NCBI GenBank assembly: GCA_030704615.1 | Contig: CM060733.1 | Coordinates: 58,652,001-58,716,000 of the forward strand | Length of the DNA stretch: 64,000 bases | Direction: 5' to 3' | Origin: Takakia lepidozioides | Lineage: Eukaryota; Streptophyta; Takakiopsida; Takakiales; Takakiaceae | Shown: one piece after another, positions 1-13,200 of the stretch | How the letters are laid out: each line of letters begins with the position of its first letter | Position numbering within the stretch: the stretch's first letter is position 1 | Notes under the pieces: generated by a model | What the model was told of the DNA's origin: nothing | The model's input: the letters and a program-made list of their open reading frames with translations, nothing else | Database searches by the model: none | Translations under genes and position numbers: made by a program

Positions 1-195
1 TTGTTAGCCTTCAACAACGCAACGTCTATGACTGATGTCTATTTCTAGCCTCTTCTTTCAGTAATTCATCCCGAGGAACTTGAGGTCATAAGCTCTGTTG
101 ACAAACCAACCTCTATGACTGAGGCACATTCAAGTTGTTCTTCTCTCTGCCCACCCTCAAATGCTAAGACACTTGAAACAATCAGGATCACTCAC

Positions 196-435
196 CTGTC
201 AATTCGTTCCCGCAGCTTCAAGAGAAACTTCTCATTGTCTTCCTCAGCAACTTTAAGAGTTTTTTGTATCAACTGTTGGCGTTCCGCCAATCCCAGAGTC
301 CGTAAATCCACAGTGTCATGTAGGATCTTGTTGCCATCCTCGTTTACTATGACAGTGGTGCGAAGGCGGTCATAAGTAGGGAGTTTCTCCAGAGCTGCCC
401 ACTTTAGAGCCTCCTCATCATCAATACCCACTTCC
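196..435 (-). CDS. ABCG/PDR-type ABC transporter, one internal exon (partial gene)
   Basis: The exon reads [20 protein letters not shown], then a PTYDRLRT segment, and ends [12 protein letters not shown]. This is the conserved N-terminal cytosolic segment that precedes the first nucleotide-binding domain of plant full-size ABCG (pleiotropic drug resistance) transporters, which export lipids, terpenoids or hormones across the plasma membrane. It is bounded by a CAG acceptor (436-438) and a GTGAGT donor (190-195), so it is a spliced internal exon of about 80 codons. The following exons lie before base 1 of the window. The first exon should lie at higher coordinates, but I do not find it before the LINE at 1 kb; it may be beyond that insertion. 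The family is clear, but substrate and orthology cannot be read from this piece. Confidence 0.8.
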
Positions 436-1004
436 CTGCAGGCAAGGAAGACAGTTCGGTTATTTTTAAAGAAGGGCATGTGTACAGGTCTTTATCATGT
501 AGGTGCTACCAATAATAAACTCGACTTTGTCCAATGCTCCATAATTAGGCGGGGGTGGTCTGAAAGACAACACCCATGGCACTGTTTCACTTTTTCTTCT
601 TGCAACTAATCAACCAATTTGTGTACCAAATATCACGCATAGTTCTGGACCTGGCTGCCACCATGAAACCCCCTTCAAGAGAAACTACATACACCGATGT
701 CATGTGGCACTGAATGCCACAAACCAACTCCTATGGTAAAAAAATTGCCTTGGAGGATCACAATTTGCGAATGATTTCCACAAATAGAGGCCTGTAAGTG
801 CCTCTGTCCATCAAATGATGAAAATCTAAGCTTTGAGGGGATTGTATTTTGGAGAGGAGTCAATTTGCGGCAAATGGCATTCTAAAGTGATCTCCAACCG
901 GACATTGTTAGTACCCATTGTCCCTACAGAGACTGATATCCCTGGCAATAGTCAAGCACCTTAACTTGGTGCTATTTCTCCTTACTTACAAATGCTAGCC
1001 ATAA
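436..1004. other. Non-coding, probable intron of the ABC transporter gene
   Basis: No exon of the transporter or other coding signal was recognised between the ABCG exon and the LINE that follows. Confidence 0.4.
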
Positions 1005-3300
1005 TCCCCTTTGGGCAACAAAAGTCCTCTCCGTCTGCCTTGCTCTCAAGCACTATAAGTCCCTCATTAGATCCAAAAAGAGAGCCTACACTCACAAGCT
1101 CCAATCTTCTTTTCTTGCAAAAGTCAGATCTTCTCCTCGTTCCTTTTGGTCCCTCCTTAAACCTCACAGAGACCCACCTGCGATCCCTGACATTCACGTC
1201 TGGCATGAGTATGCCCAATCTTTGTATCATTCCCCAAACCAAACTCCCTCTCCCATAACCTCTAAACCCCTACACTTCTCCCTCTTTACTACAACCAACG
1301 TCAGCAAGGCAATCAAGAAGCTGCAAAATGGCAGGGCATTGGATATTTCAGGGCTACAGGGTGAATTCATCAAGCACGCAGCACCCACTTTGGCCCCGTT
1401 TATAGCTTACCTCTTCAATGAGGCAGTGCAACATGGCTTTCCAACAGAGTAGACAAAGAGCATCATCCATCCCCTCTTCAAGAGCGGTGACAGGCTCGCA
1501 CCGACCAACTATCGCACAATTATGGTGTCATCGTTATTGGCTAAGCTGTTTGGGGCAGTAGTGGCCATGGAGTTGGATGATTGGGCTGAATCCTCTCACA
1601 TACGGGCTAAGGGACAACCTGGTTTCCGTCGCAACAGATACACTCTTGACCACATCTTCACTCTTCAGGTTATGGTGGAAAGTGCTCGCTTTGACAAAAA
1701 ACTGGTTTACATCTGCTTCATTGACTTTCACAAGGCTTTTGATTCGGGTTCTCGCGAACTTCTTTTCCAAAGGCTCCAGAAGGTGGGAGTCCCTCAACAC
1801 ATTCTCTATGCTATTTCCTCCATGTATGAGATCGTCACTGGCATGGTCAATATCGCAGGGGAATTCTCAGCTGAGGTCCATAGCAACATTGGGGTCAAAC
1901 AGGGCTGCCCCCTCTCGCCTACCCTATTCGGAATCTACATTGACGCCTTGGAAGTCTACATCTCAAAAAACCATGGAGCTGGTGTGCCATTGGATGGAGG
2001 ACCAACACAATCAGATCTCCTCTACGCGGATGATGTTGCCATGTTGGCACAATCTCCTATCTTCCTACAACGCCATCTCGACACCTTGGAACAGTTCTCC
2101 AATGACTATGGGTTGCAAGTCAACCTTACAAAAACCAAGATCATGGTTTTCAATGGGCAGGCCAACCGCAGATTCTTCCTCAACAATTGGGAGGTGGAGA
2201 TAGTCAAATCCTACCGATATCTGGGGCTGGTTATCCACTCCCCCAAATTCCACTTTGCAGCCACTGCCCTGGACAGATTGACAAAAGGCAAGGCAGCCTC
2301 CATCCGCCTTCAGGCCAAATGCAAGCAGATACACCTGCGCCACCCACCGACCAAGAAGTGGCTGTTTGATAGCGTAGTCACCCCAAATGCCACTTTTGGT
2401 TGTGAATTTTGGGCACCTGCAGTCCCAGTTTCCTGGTGGGAAAACAATCTGGAACCATTGCAGTCATCTTTCCTCCAAGCAATGCTTGGCGCCAGATGCA
2501 GAATTCGCCTGTGTGCCACTCCAAACTGAGGCCCTCTTCCGGCTTACAATTTTCCTGCATAGGTTACAAGGCCTTCCCCCCAAGGGGCTTGTGGCCAGGG
2601 GCCTCACAACATCTATGAGACTCAAAAATGCAGGCTTCAAACAATCCTGGTATGCCCGTGTGGATACATGGACTCTCTATAGCTTCACTTTTGCCAGTGA
2701 ACCCAGAAGAGGTGGAAATCACATCCAGGCATGACCGCAACCAACTCATTAGAAAGGAGCTCATGGAGTAGGAGAACTTGGAAGTTACCCAACCTCACAA
2801 CAAAGCTCCATTTCTATCGAGAAACATTCTTGGTTCTCCGGGATGATAGAATCTTGCGGCCCAATTACCTTTCGGCCTCTTTATCTCCTTCTCTCCTGAG
2901 GGCTTTGGGGCGGTTCAGGGTGGGCTCCCACAACCTACGGATAGAGACTGGCAGATGGGAAAACCTGCAGCGGGAGGACCGCCTATGTCCTGCTTGCACA
3001 GGGCGCAACCAGGAAATTGAAACTGAAGAACACTTCTTCTTCTATTGCCCCCTATACTATGAGATCCGTGGGAGATTCCATTGTCTATTCCGTGGAACCC
3101 AATCTCTCACTGAAGTCTTCCACTATGAGGATCAGAAATGTTTGGCAGCCACCCTTAGACAATCACCCGAACAATAGTTCTTTTCTCTGACTCTGGTTTT
3201 CCTATTTTCTCTCATGTTTTCTTCCATTTTGTCCCATAAGCTCTATGAGCGTTCCGCGGACGTTATAAAGCACCATTTCATTTCATTTCATTTCTCCTAA
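1005..3300 (+). mobile_element. LINE retrotransposon A, 5'-truncated and decayed
   Basis: A non-LTR retrotransposon fragment in plus orientation. Coding starts without an endonuclease domain around 1,040, in a linker that includes a KHYKSLIRSKKRAYTHKL stretch. It continues through the reverse transcriptase and a C-terminal CPAC...H...C zinc knuckle (about 2,985-3,050), and ends in a 3' UTR with a GACGTTATAAAGCACC block and tandem ATTTC units. The 5' truncation is typical of LINE integration. A second copy of the same family lies at 12.1-14.4 kb on the minus strand, about 80-90% similar by eye. The 5' boundary is approximate because no target-site duplication was identified. Confidence 0.85.
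1222..3177 (+). pseudogene. Reverse transcriptase of LINE A
   Basis: The RT palm is recognisable: a YICFIDFHKAFD motif, GVKQGCPLSPTLFGIYIDAL, and the catalytic box LLYADDVAML near 2,015-2,045. The longest open stretch is 1,522-2,529. An in-frame TAG at 1,450 follows PTE, where the minus-strand relative at 14.3 kb has tryptophan, so a TGG to TAG change is likely. Around 2,500-2,530 the frame shifts and the thumb/C-terminal part continues in other frames (LQTEALFRLTIFLHRLQ). The final segment (2,731-3,177) carries the zinc-knuckle cysteines and histidine. The enzyme cannot be made from this copy. Confidence 0.85.
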
Positions 3301-3377
3301 CGTGGAAACTCTCTTCTATGCTTTTCCATCCCTCATGCCCTCCCAAGAACTTAATAAATTTCGCTTTCTTTCTTTAG

Positions 3378-3565
3378 TTGCTTTGGGGTGTTTTTGGTTT
3401 CCTCTCTCTTGTTTTTTCCATTTTGCCCCATAAGCTCTTTGAGCTTTCCGCGGACGTTATAAAGTACCAATTCATTTCATTTCATTTCCTTGGATACTGC
3501 TTTCTTTTGTCCCTCAAGCTCCTTGGGCTTCCCATGGACGTTATAAATCATATTTCTTTTCAAGC
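3378..3565 (+). repeat. Two further solo copies of the LINE A 3' tail
   Basis: After the LINE A end, the block CATAAGCTCTTTGAGCTTTC followed by GGACGTTATAAAG and ATTTC units recurs at about 3,420-3,490. A more diverged copy (CTCAAGCTCCTTGGGCTTCC, then GGACGTTATAAAT) follows at 3,505-3,560. These lack any coding part, so they are either very short LINE insertions or a SINE family that shares the LINE tail. Confidence 0.6.
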
Positions 3566-3599
3566 ACTGGTAGGTGCATCCACCACATTACCAGTGTCC

Positions 3600-6500
3600 C
3601 TATTGACATCATTCTTGTTACCATAAATGTCAATGCCAGCCCATAAATCTATCTTCCAGAACCCTCGTCAGCTGTTCAGTGCTAATTTCAGACTGAGTTC
3701 CCAATATCAGTTTGATGAAATCCCAACATTGGTTCGGGGAGAGTTAGAGGCTACTATGTCTTCAACAGGATGCAAGCCAAAATCCGCAAGGGCCGCTCAG
3801 AGAGTATATTTTCTCTGCTTGATGAGGAATTCTCCGCCTCTTTCAATTTCAGTGAAGTAGGAGATAAGAGGTTTCTTTCAGAGTAGAATCGGATGAACTT
3901 GCTAGCCCATATTTTGGGTTCCTAAGACGCCCAAAACAGTGGTGAGGAAGATGTGGTCATCTGCAAGTCGTGGGAAAAACTCAAAGTCCGCAACAGGGAC
4001 TAGCAGGAGCTTGCCTCAATTCAATCCGAGCAGGGGCGACGACTAGAATTCACCGGTTGGTCTACCCTCCATTGATCAACATTTCGAAGATGAAAGCAAA
4101 TAGAGAAGAGAGAAGAGCACATATTACATCGTGACTGCTGGACCTTAGGCTGCCTATAAATAAATGGTAACCATGTTTCGCAGAGAGGACCAAGGTGGAT
4201 CATTTTCAAAGCTTACCTCCGAGAGGCTGAAGGCCCGCCAAACACATTGCCTGGATCCAGACCCCAGCTCAAGCGGGCACTGCTTGATCTCCCGGTTCCC
4301 CTCAAACTTCTCGAAAAATGAGATCCAGCTCTTTCGGCCCATACTTCCACCATCTCCAAGCCCCCTGGGGACGCCATTGGTGTGCCCCCTACCCCTGGCC
4401 CTTTCTCGCTACTCTACACTACATCATGTACCAGGGCGCTGGAAGAGAACATAAACGCCCATTGGATCCACCACTCTCCCCTTCTCTTTCCTCTGTGGCC
4501 GAGATAAATTCTCTCTCTCTCTCTCACTCTCCGAAACTCCTTCTTTGTACTTTTCTTTCGCCCAACAGTATTCTTGAGCTGCCAGCCAACAAACTGACGT
4601 CCAAGATGAAATACCACAGACAAAACAAGAAAGAGAACTGAGCTGAAATCCACTTAGTCCAAATGTCCTTTCTGGTAAGAGAAGCTCAAGAGCGATGCAG
4701 CAGCTCCACAGCTCGCTACAAGCAGCTAAATGAGAGCAGTTTTTGTGAGCGTCGGGTCCAACGGGTGACGGCCCACCACCGTTACGCACCGCGCCTGCGA
4801 CTCACATGCATTCGCGGTAAAAAGACAGTCAACCTGCATATTAGTCACCTTTGTTACTGTTAACCCTCTCTATTAGCTGTATAGCCACATTCTTTCTAGT
4901 TACTCCCCCAAAAAAGAGAAAGGCAACTGTTTTCTACTCCTGAAATTTTACAAAGGCAAACTTCAAGCCCCAGCATCACTGGCAACTGGCTAAGGGCCTT
5001 AGCCTGTTGCTTTTTTTTTTTTTTAAGCAAAAAAACTGCTTGGAAAGAGGTTGTTGTCTCATATCCTGATTTGTGAGTGGTCGGTGGTGGCTTGTTACAT
5101 TCACAAACAGTAGTGTCCACTACCAGAATTATTTGTTCCCTTCCTTGTCTCTTTGAAATATTGGAGCATATGAGCTTATTTTTCCTCCATCCCTTTCCCA
5201 GCAAACATCTCATTTCCGAGAGACATGAATAGGTAACCTGTTTTGAACTCCAACCAATCTACCAATATCTACTAGGTGTGGTGGAGAAGAGGCGGTCTAT
5301 TAGCCTAACTTATTCCCTTTCCCTGGGTGGGTGGTGTCTCAAGTATGGGCCAGTGTTGTGCGGCTATTTGACTTTTTTTTATATCAACAGGTTATGGATG
5401 TTTCACTTTAACTTTTTGCTCACATCCTCTGGTGGGTTTTTGGAGCTTTCCCATTTCTAATATCCTGTCGGTTGGCAACAAATACAAAATTCAGCCCTAT
5501 GCGGTTATAGACAAATGGAGTTTATGTCAGGATAGCCTCCGGCGGTTCAATATCCGGTTGTAAAACAAATCCCAGTTTATTGGCCCTGGCCGACAATGTA
5601 GGGACTAGGCATCAAGTTGGCCATAGTGCCCTTAACCTTATATCATGGGTTGTTCCCATGAGACTTAATGGGAACATGAAAGTTTTAGTTCCCAGTTGGG
5701 CACATGTTACACTCATTTTTTTCATGGCCTTGAGCAGTAGTATGCATGCATATGCAGCATGAAGTACCTTATACCTCGTGTGGGTCCCAGCTGGGCACAT
5801 GCTCCTTACTTTTTATTTTTATTTTTTTTTAAAGGGGAGGTAGCCATTGGAAGTTTTATTGATGATTATTGAAGGAAAAAAAAATTAAAACCCTTTACAT
5901 GCCCCAAGGCTGCCATGAGGCTTGTCACACAAAGAACAACGTGTTGGAGATTCCAGGGAACTGTAAACAAGACATGCTGCCTCAAGGCTTGAAACCAGAG
6001 CACTAAGCCAGCGGAGGCATAATGCCAAGGGGTAGCAACGAAACCATGAAACCAACGCTACAGCAACCAGTTATGTTTTTAGTGTGTTCTATTCATGGCT
6101 GATTCTCTATGTAAATTCAAGATGAAATGATAATATGTGTTTATCCCAAGTGATCAGAGGTTCCTCATGTTCTTTATGTGTTCTACTCAAGCCCACACTG
6201 CCAATTTTATTTTTCCCTCATTGCCAAAAAGGCAGGAAATAAGTTCTGAATGAGGACATATTACAATATGAAGATATATATGTAATATGCTATAGTAAAT
6301 AGTACATATATTTTACTATTTTTATTTTTATTTTAATGATTTAAAAAAAAATAGAGACCAGTGTTGTATTCGTATATAGTATATAGGTGAAAGACTGATA
6401 TGTGCATGGTATATGCACTGTTATTAAATAACAAATTAGTCAACAACACGGCTTAAGTGTATGTCAGGCCTTGTTAGGCATAACATCATTACATAAAACT

Positions 6501-9110
6501 TCATATCAGTACAACAATGGCAGGGCCTCCGTGTATCTCACGCCTTGTTTTAATAGAATAAAATAACTCAAACTTAAAAATCTGATGTATTAAAAATACT
6601 CATGGGAAAATGGTAACAATTATTAGGGTAGAACATAGAAGATCCACAACAGCCGCCTTTTTCATAAACGCCGCCCTTCATAATGTGATGGGTAGAAATG
6701 AAATGAACCAACTCGACTATGATCCGGCTATTAGCCGGATTATAATCTTCGGGTTTAAATGCCGGATATATGGCCTGTTCATAAACTATTTCTTTTGGAC
6801 CACTAGTTCCGGTTCAAATCAAATAGAAGGAAAATACAAAACCACTGGTTCTCAACCGGATCTAGTTATCCCATCTCTTCATATCCGGCGGTTCTTAACG
6901 GTTTGATTTTTTTTACCTCCGGCAGATCCACACATATATATCCGGGTTGGGATCTGACGGGGGTTGAGGCTGAATCAAATATTGGGCAAGGTTACTTTGA
7001 AAGAGGTTAGCCCCTAAACTGTGATTAAGAGCGGTTGGTCCGGGCGTTTCAACAAATTTGGGTCCCATGAAAAACAATCAAACCCCCAATTGATTCTTAT
7101 CCCCTTACTAGCTAGTTTGGCCGACGCGGCCAAGGGTGGGGCTTTTCAAGCTCACCTAGTGCACTCTTCTTCATGGCCACATCTGGGTTTGAGTGGTACT
7201 GAATAAGTACATTTCAAACCCCACCTCCCAAAGGGGGCAATACCCACAAGGGAAAGAGGTTCTTATTCATGCCAACTTCAGTTGGCGTCATCTCTTTCTC
7301 TCTATGTTGATATAGGCTATGGGTATTGAGCATTGAAGCATTGCTTATTGCAAGCCCTGCCAACCTGCATGCTCAGGAAGTATTATTTGTCTGGTGACTT
7401 ATGCATGCAGCTCTCTGATAATAACCACCACAACCCAGGGAGTAAATTTTATTATGTACCAACCAGAAATTATGATGAAAGTACCAGTGTCCCACTTCCA
7501 TCCTTCAATCCTGTGATGACTCATTCTACAGAATCTCTACTTTTTTTTAACTTTAATTTTATTGAGAATAAACAAGCTGAATATTCATGACTTGAATCAT
7601 TCAGTCAGAGGGCCCTATGAACTATGAACATGATGATCAGGCTAAAGGAAGCAGGGTAGGAGTCAGGAGGTAGGACTGGGGGAGTCAACTGGTCACCACT
7701 GATAGATCCTGCTCTTTTGTCTTTTTCCCTTTAGCCCCTTGAGCGTTCATAGGATTCTGGGTCTTTGATTTTGGGGACAGAGGCCCTTGAAATTTTCTGT
7801 GATAACTGCCGAGTAAGTAGAAATCTACCCATGAGGTATCCCCAAAAACAAACAAAAGACATGTCTATTATATGGCTGTTTATGTAGGCACTGAGGGAGT
7901 AACTGCGGAGATCCAGGCATCACTCCCAAGGACACTCACAGAGATTCCAGTCAAACTTCTAGAACTCTGCTGCCAGCCCCACCATGTTCTCTTCAAGCCC
8001 ACGGACGGTATTCCATTTCCTCGATCGTCCACCAGATCCGGTCAGCATCCCATTGCTTGTGAAGCTCAAGTCTCACTGCTTCTCGTGCATGCCTGTTGAC
8101 GTTTGCTCTGCTTTCGGAGTCAGGGAGTTCTTAACAATACTTACCCATACCCCAATGCACAAGTATGGCGCGACGACAGAGGTGGGTGAAAAGCAACAAT
8201 TCCTCAAAATAGTCCCAATACGCACACCCACAGTAGGTAGGCTAGTTTGTGAGTTCGCGTTTCAGACATTCAAGTCCTGAGTCATGGGATTGTCCTGTGC
8301 TGCATAAGCTAGGCTAGAAGCTCCAAGAAGCATAGTGGGTACACCTCACCGCCTGCTAAGCTTTAACTTGTGCACATGTTTTCTTGTCTAAGACTGTCAT
8401 CTGTTGTGACCCAGTGCCCAGTCCTTGACAAGTACTATATTCGATGTACCCTGGGACAGTACAATCTGTACACCCCTTGCTGTGGAGCGTTGCTTGGGAA
8501 GAACTTGGGCAAGGATTCTCCTCCGGTTAGGACGGCCACAACTGTTGACACGTTTTTTTCACAACACTTGTAAAGCAGGTGCACAAGTATAGCAAACAAG
8601 GTGGCAGTGAGGTCACGGGTGGTCACACGAAGGCTAAATATGTAGAGCTCCTTGGAGCTTTTATGTCATGCAATACATATAGGACAAGCCCAGTATTCAA
8701 GGAGTTGAATGTCTGAAATGCCCAACTTTTAAAACATGTGAACAACAGACTACAGTGTACCGTGGATAAGTGTTACCCTTACTGAGTACCTAAAGTAGAA
8801 CACTTATTATACACTTATTGTAGAGGTAACAAGACAGAGAAGATTCCAAATTATAGCACTTTTAGAAATGTATCACATATCCAAGGCATAGCATACAAAT
8901 TGTAATAAATCCAGATCAGAGTAACTTTATTCAGTGATATTATTCTCTGAAAAGTGTGAACTGAAGATCTGGGGCTTTAAGAAAATATAAAATTAAAAAT
9001 CTGGGGCTCATATTATGGGTTGTTCAAACCCTGGGCTGCAAACTGTCCCCTTTCTATAGTTCGGTTGGCCTCCAACATTTTGGACCCACAAGAAGGCTTG
9101 CTTGCCCTAA
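3600..9110. other. Intergenic region, no gene recognised
   Basis: No ORF here has a recognisable product. There is a CT-rich stretch near 4,510-4,535, homopolymer runs near 5,010 and 5,820, and an AT-rich tract at 6,240-6,420. A short direct repeat around CCCAGYTGGGCACATG occurs at about 5,690 and 5,785. I see no RNA gene. Confidence 0.5.
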
Positions 9111-9113
9111 CCC

Positions 9114-9276
9114 TCATGGATGCAAATACCATGTAGATTTTGTAGGGAAACTCGGCATGAAAGACATGAAAACAAGAAAGACCCCACCTAGGAAAAGCAG
9201 ACAAGAGAAGCAGACAGTAGGTACTTACTGAAGGCACCAATTATTGTGATATGCTTCCAGGTTGGAACTGTAAAAG
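9114..9276 (-). CDS. Possible two terminal exons of an unidentified minus-strand gene
   Basis: Two short segments join in phase. The first is 9229-9276 (ends TWKHITIIGAFS, followed by a strong GTAAGT donor). The second is 9114-9187, behind a TTCCTAG acceptor (GVFLVFMSFMPSFPTK, hydrophobic, then stop). Neither belongs to a family I recognise. They may be the 3' end of a membrane-protein gene whose other exons lie between 9.4 and 10.1 kb, for example an open stretch near 9,876-10,094. Alternatively they may be chance matches; the support is only splice consensus and phase. Confidence 0.25.
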
Positions 9277-10256
9277 CTGCAGTGGTGGATCCTGGTCAAA
9301 TATATACCCCAAAGCAAAGTTAGCATCTTATCTGGCCAACAGCTCATATCGGAGAAAATCTCCTGCTCTTGCAAACAGATAGGTGTCTCTCCTGCCTGGA
9401 AAGGCCTTTGCAAGGGAACTCCCTATCGTGTAATGTTACCCTCAGGGTTTCCTTACAAAGGAAAGACTGTTGTCAAAAAGGAAGGCCCAAAACCCATACA
9501 GCGCTTCTGGGCGGTGGTCTAGGTAGTTCAAAAGTGATTACATCCCTTCTTTGATTACTCATCTAAGCTTGGTTGTAGCCTTCTCTGGGATGCTCCAAGT
9601 CCCACTTAAGAAGTCGGCAACAAAGTTGGAAAACATCAGCACTTTACTACAGAAAATTGCAATTGGATTCTCCCTTCGTGGGGCATTCTTCCCCCATCCC
9701 CGTCCTCACCAATTGTGCGATTTGAGCGTAGATACAGCTAACGACAGCTATATTCAAATGCAAGAATGCAGGACCCTTTGACAAATCTTGAGAATGGCAC
9801 GGCATTTCGTACACAAGAATTTCTGACTATCAGATCCAGGCTGACAGACTTCCACACTACTAGGAACTCCCACAGTTATGATCTTCTCGAATGGAGCGCA
9901 ACGATTTTGACAGCAGTTGGAAGCAGAAAAAGTGGAGACACCAAAGTGAAAATTTCACGAACGTCAAAAATTTGGACTCGTTTTGGATTCCCTTCAATAC
10001 TTGACAAGGTGCAGAGATTGCTGTTTTTCCCCGTGGATCCATTGTCGCTATAGCTGGCTGTGTCCCCCTCCAAGGATGTGTAGCCCCATGGCAATGCTCA
10101 AGATATTATGTTTCCTTGGTCCCTCAAGGACCTCTTCAAACGCAAAAGGGGGTCTCTGGAAAGAGAAAGAGAAGTTTCAAAAAATGGGGATTTGACGGCT
10201 TAATAATTTGCATCCCCAACCATGATTCCCTGTGGGAAGTTTGTGGGATTCTGTCA

Positions 10257-13200
10257 TTACGATGGCAAACCTCTGGCCCTGTGTTGCCGAGTTTGGTTCA
10301 CATTGAGCTCATCCTGCAGAAAGAGAAAACAAAGTTCATCAAACAAGTATTTCAGTGTATGCATGAAGTCCAAGGTCTCCTCCCTGTTGGGATCATCAGT
10401 TGTTGCTGAGTCGCATGATATACTGTCCCTGGAACAGTATTACTTCAAAGGAGTCCTCAATCTTTCTGGCAGCGAGGAAATATTAGCAAATCCATTGCCC
10501 TACAAACACATACCTCTATACATGGTCACCTGGCCTCAGACCTGAAAACTTAAACCCTAAACTTCAGTCAAATGCTTGTACATGTCAATGAGGAGGAAAC
10601 AAGAGAAGACACACACCTCTAGAAACCGATCACGGTTGATATCAAACAATCTGAACATGAGATCAAGCTCCCTCTGTACAGAACATCATTCAATCAAATA
10701 TCAGGGGTAAGAGTTTGTTGTGTTGGATTTTGAGATGTATATGCTAGAAAGCACATAAAAACATTGAAAAGTAGATAAAGATACTTGATAAGAGGAAAAA
10801 AAGCTAACCTGCTTCATAAATTGTGCTGAGGGATGCATTCGCACAAACTGTTCAAACTCTTGCTGTGTGACTGACTTGCCCCCCACTGTCAGCACCCCCA
10901 CAGAAGGGAAATGTGAGGCCCCTGAAGCAGAGTGGAGAGCCTGGGTACAAAATCACAGAGCCAAATGGTGGAAGCTCTGCTATGTGGTCCATCCAGCTGC
11001 ACGGGGGGTAATGGCTTGCAAAGTGGGTATCTACAGGCTTCTGAGTCTTATAAGCTATAACATGAGGGGCAACTGCTAAGCAAATCGAAGCCTACTGAAT
11101 CAAAAAGACTCTAGGAGACGGGCTGTTGGAGTACTTTTCTACAACCATGAGAAGACATGGACCAATCAATATTGATCGGTGCCATGACCCAATGAATAAA
11201 AGGATGTTTGTGAGCTGAAGCCTTCACTAAGCCTTTATCAACTGGGCAAGGACAGAGACGTGATGATGGATGGAGGTTGAATCCCAGAACAAATGCATAA
11301 ACCATTCTCTAACAACTTTGGGTACGATACAGCCTGGGGCTGCTACTTCCAAACAACAGTAAATGACATGTAACATGGCAAAAGATACGAACTCATACTT
11401 TCACGGCCCACAGCTTGAAAGATGTCATCAATGTCATCAATGTGGTGTAGAAGATCATGCAACCCGGCAAGATTCTGTAGGATACGATAATAAGCATTGA
11501 TATGATGCCACTTTCACCTAAAGTGTACTGAAGTAGAAAGAATCCTACATACCACCCTCCAACTGAAGACATCCCATCCAACTAGAATCATAACCATGTT
11601 TGTACATTGAAGGTATAGGGGTTGACTGGTAGATAGATATGAAGGCTGAGATTTACTTGCCTGGGCACGCTGTTTGTCAGCAAGACGAGGCCATACATAG
11701 AGAACCAAAATAAGGCCTGTACAAAGAGCAAAAGATGTAGTTGTTGCTCCTCCAACCACCCACCAAAAGATGCTCGGATGGTCTTCCAATCCACTGCACA
11801 CACAACTTGGTCAAGTGTGTTCGCTGTTTGTTGGAAGTTGATCAGTAACTCAATGTGGGAAAGGTTAGAGAGAATTCACTCACTGACCATTCCCTGGCCT
11901 AAAATACCTTTGAAGGCTTGATGTCCACAAAATGCAACCCTCTAAAAGCCCATTAAGGACTTTGTAGAAAAAAATCAGCTCTCAAACAGCAACAACACTT
12001 TACAGGGAATTGAGTGTTGATGTAAAGGCCAGCATAGATATGGTGCTAGAGAGAGAAAGGAAAAGGGAAAGGAAGACAAACTTCATGATGTTCACAGAAT
12101 GCTCAGACAACTTACGGGACAATTCATCCTAACTAAAAAATGAAATGGTACTTTCTATAACTTTAGAAGAATGAAATGAATGGTGCTTTATAACGTCCCT
12201 GGAAAGCGCGTAGAGCTTATGGGACAAAATGGAAGAAAACATGAGAGAGGAAACAAAACCAGAACCCCAGAATAAGAACTAATGTTCTAGTGATTGTCTA
12301 AGGGTGAAGGGCCTCGTGCAGGTAAGCTGCCAGGCATTTCTGATCCTCATAGTGGAAGACTTCAGTGAGAGACTGGGTTTCACTGAATAAACAGTGGAAT
12401 CTCCCACGGATCTCGTAGTATAGAGGGCAATAGAAGAAGAAGTGTTCTTCAGTGAGAGGAGGAAGTTCAAAGAGCTTATGGGACAAAAGAAATAGATGAC
12501 ACTTCATAAGGTCTGCTGAAAGCTCAAAGAGATTATGGAACAAGAGAAAAGCAGGAAAAGAGTGGGGCCCACAACAAGCCCGTAAATTGAGGGTCTTTAC
12601 AATGTCCACAGAGGGCCAGGGAACATTATAACATATATAGATCTCGTAGTATAGAGGGCAATAGAAGAAGAAGTGTTCTTCAGTTTCAATTTCCCGGCTG
12701 CGCCCTATGCAAGCTGGACATAGGCGGTCCTCTCGTTGCAGGTTTTCCCATCCGCCAGTCTCTATCCTGTGGGACCCCACCCTGAACCACCCCAATGCCC
12801 TCAGGATGGAAGGAGATAAGGAAGCTGAAAGGTAATTTGGCCTCAAGATTCTATCATCGTGGAGCACCAAGAATGTCTCTCGATAGAAGTGGAGCTTTGT
12901 CGTGAGATTGGGTAGCTTTCAAGTTCTCTTGACATGTAATTCCATAAGCTCTCTCCCAATGAGTCTGTTGCGGTCATGTCTGGATGTGATGTCCACCCCT
13001 TCTGGATTCATTGGTAATAGGGAAGCAGTAGAGAGTCCGTTGCGCTAAAATAAACTGTCCACCCGAGCATACCAGGAGTGCCTGAAACCTGTAGCTTTGA
13101 GCCTTATAGATGTTGCGAGGGCTCTTGCCACGAGCCCCTTGGGTAGAAGGCCTGTAATCTATGGAGAAAGATTGTAAGCCGGAAGAGGGCCTCGGTTTGC

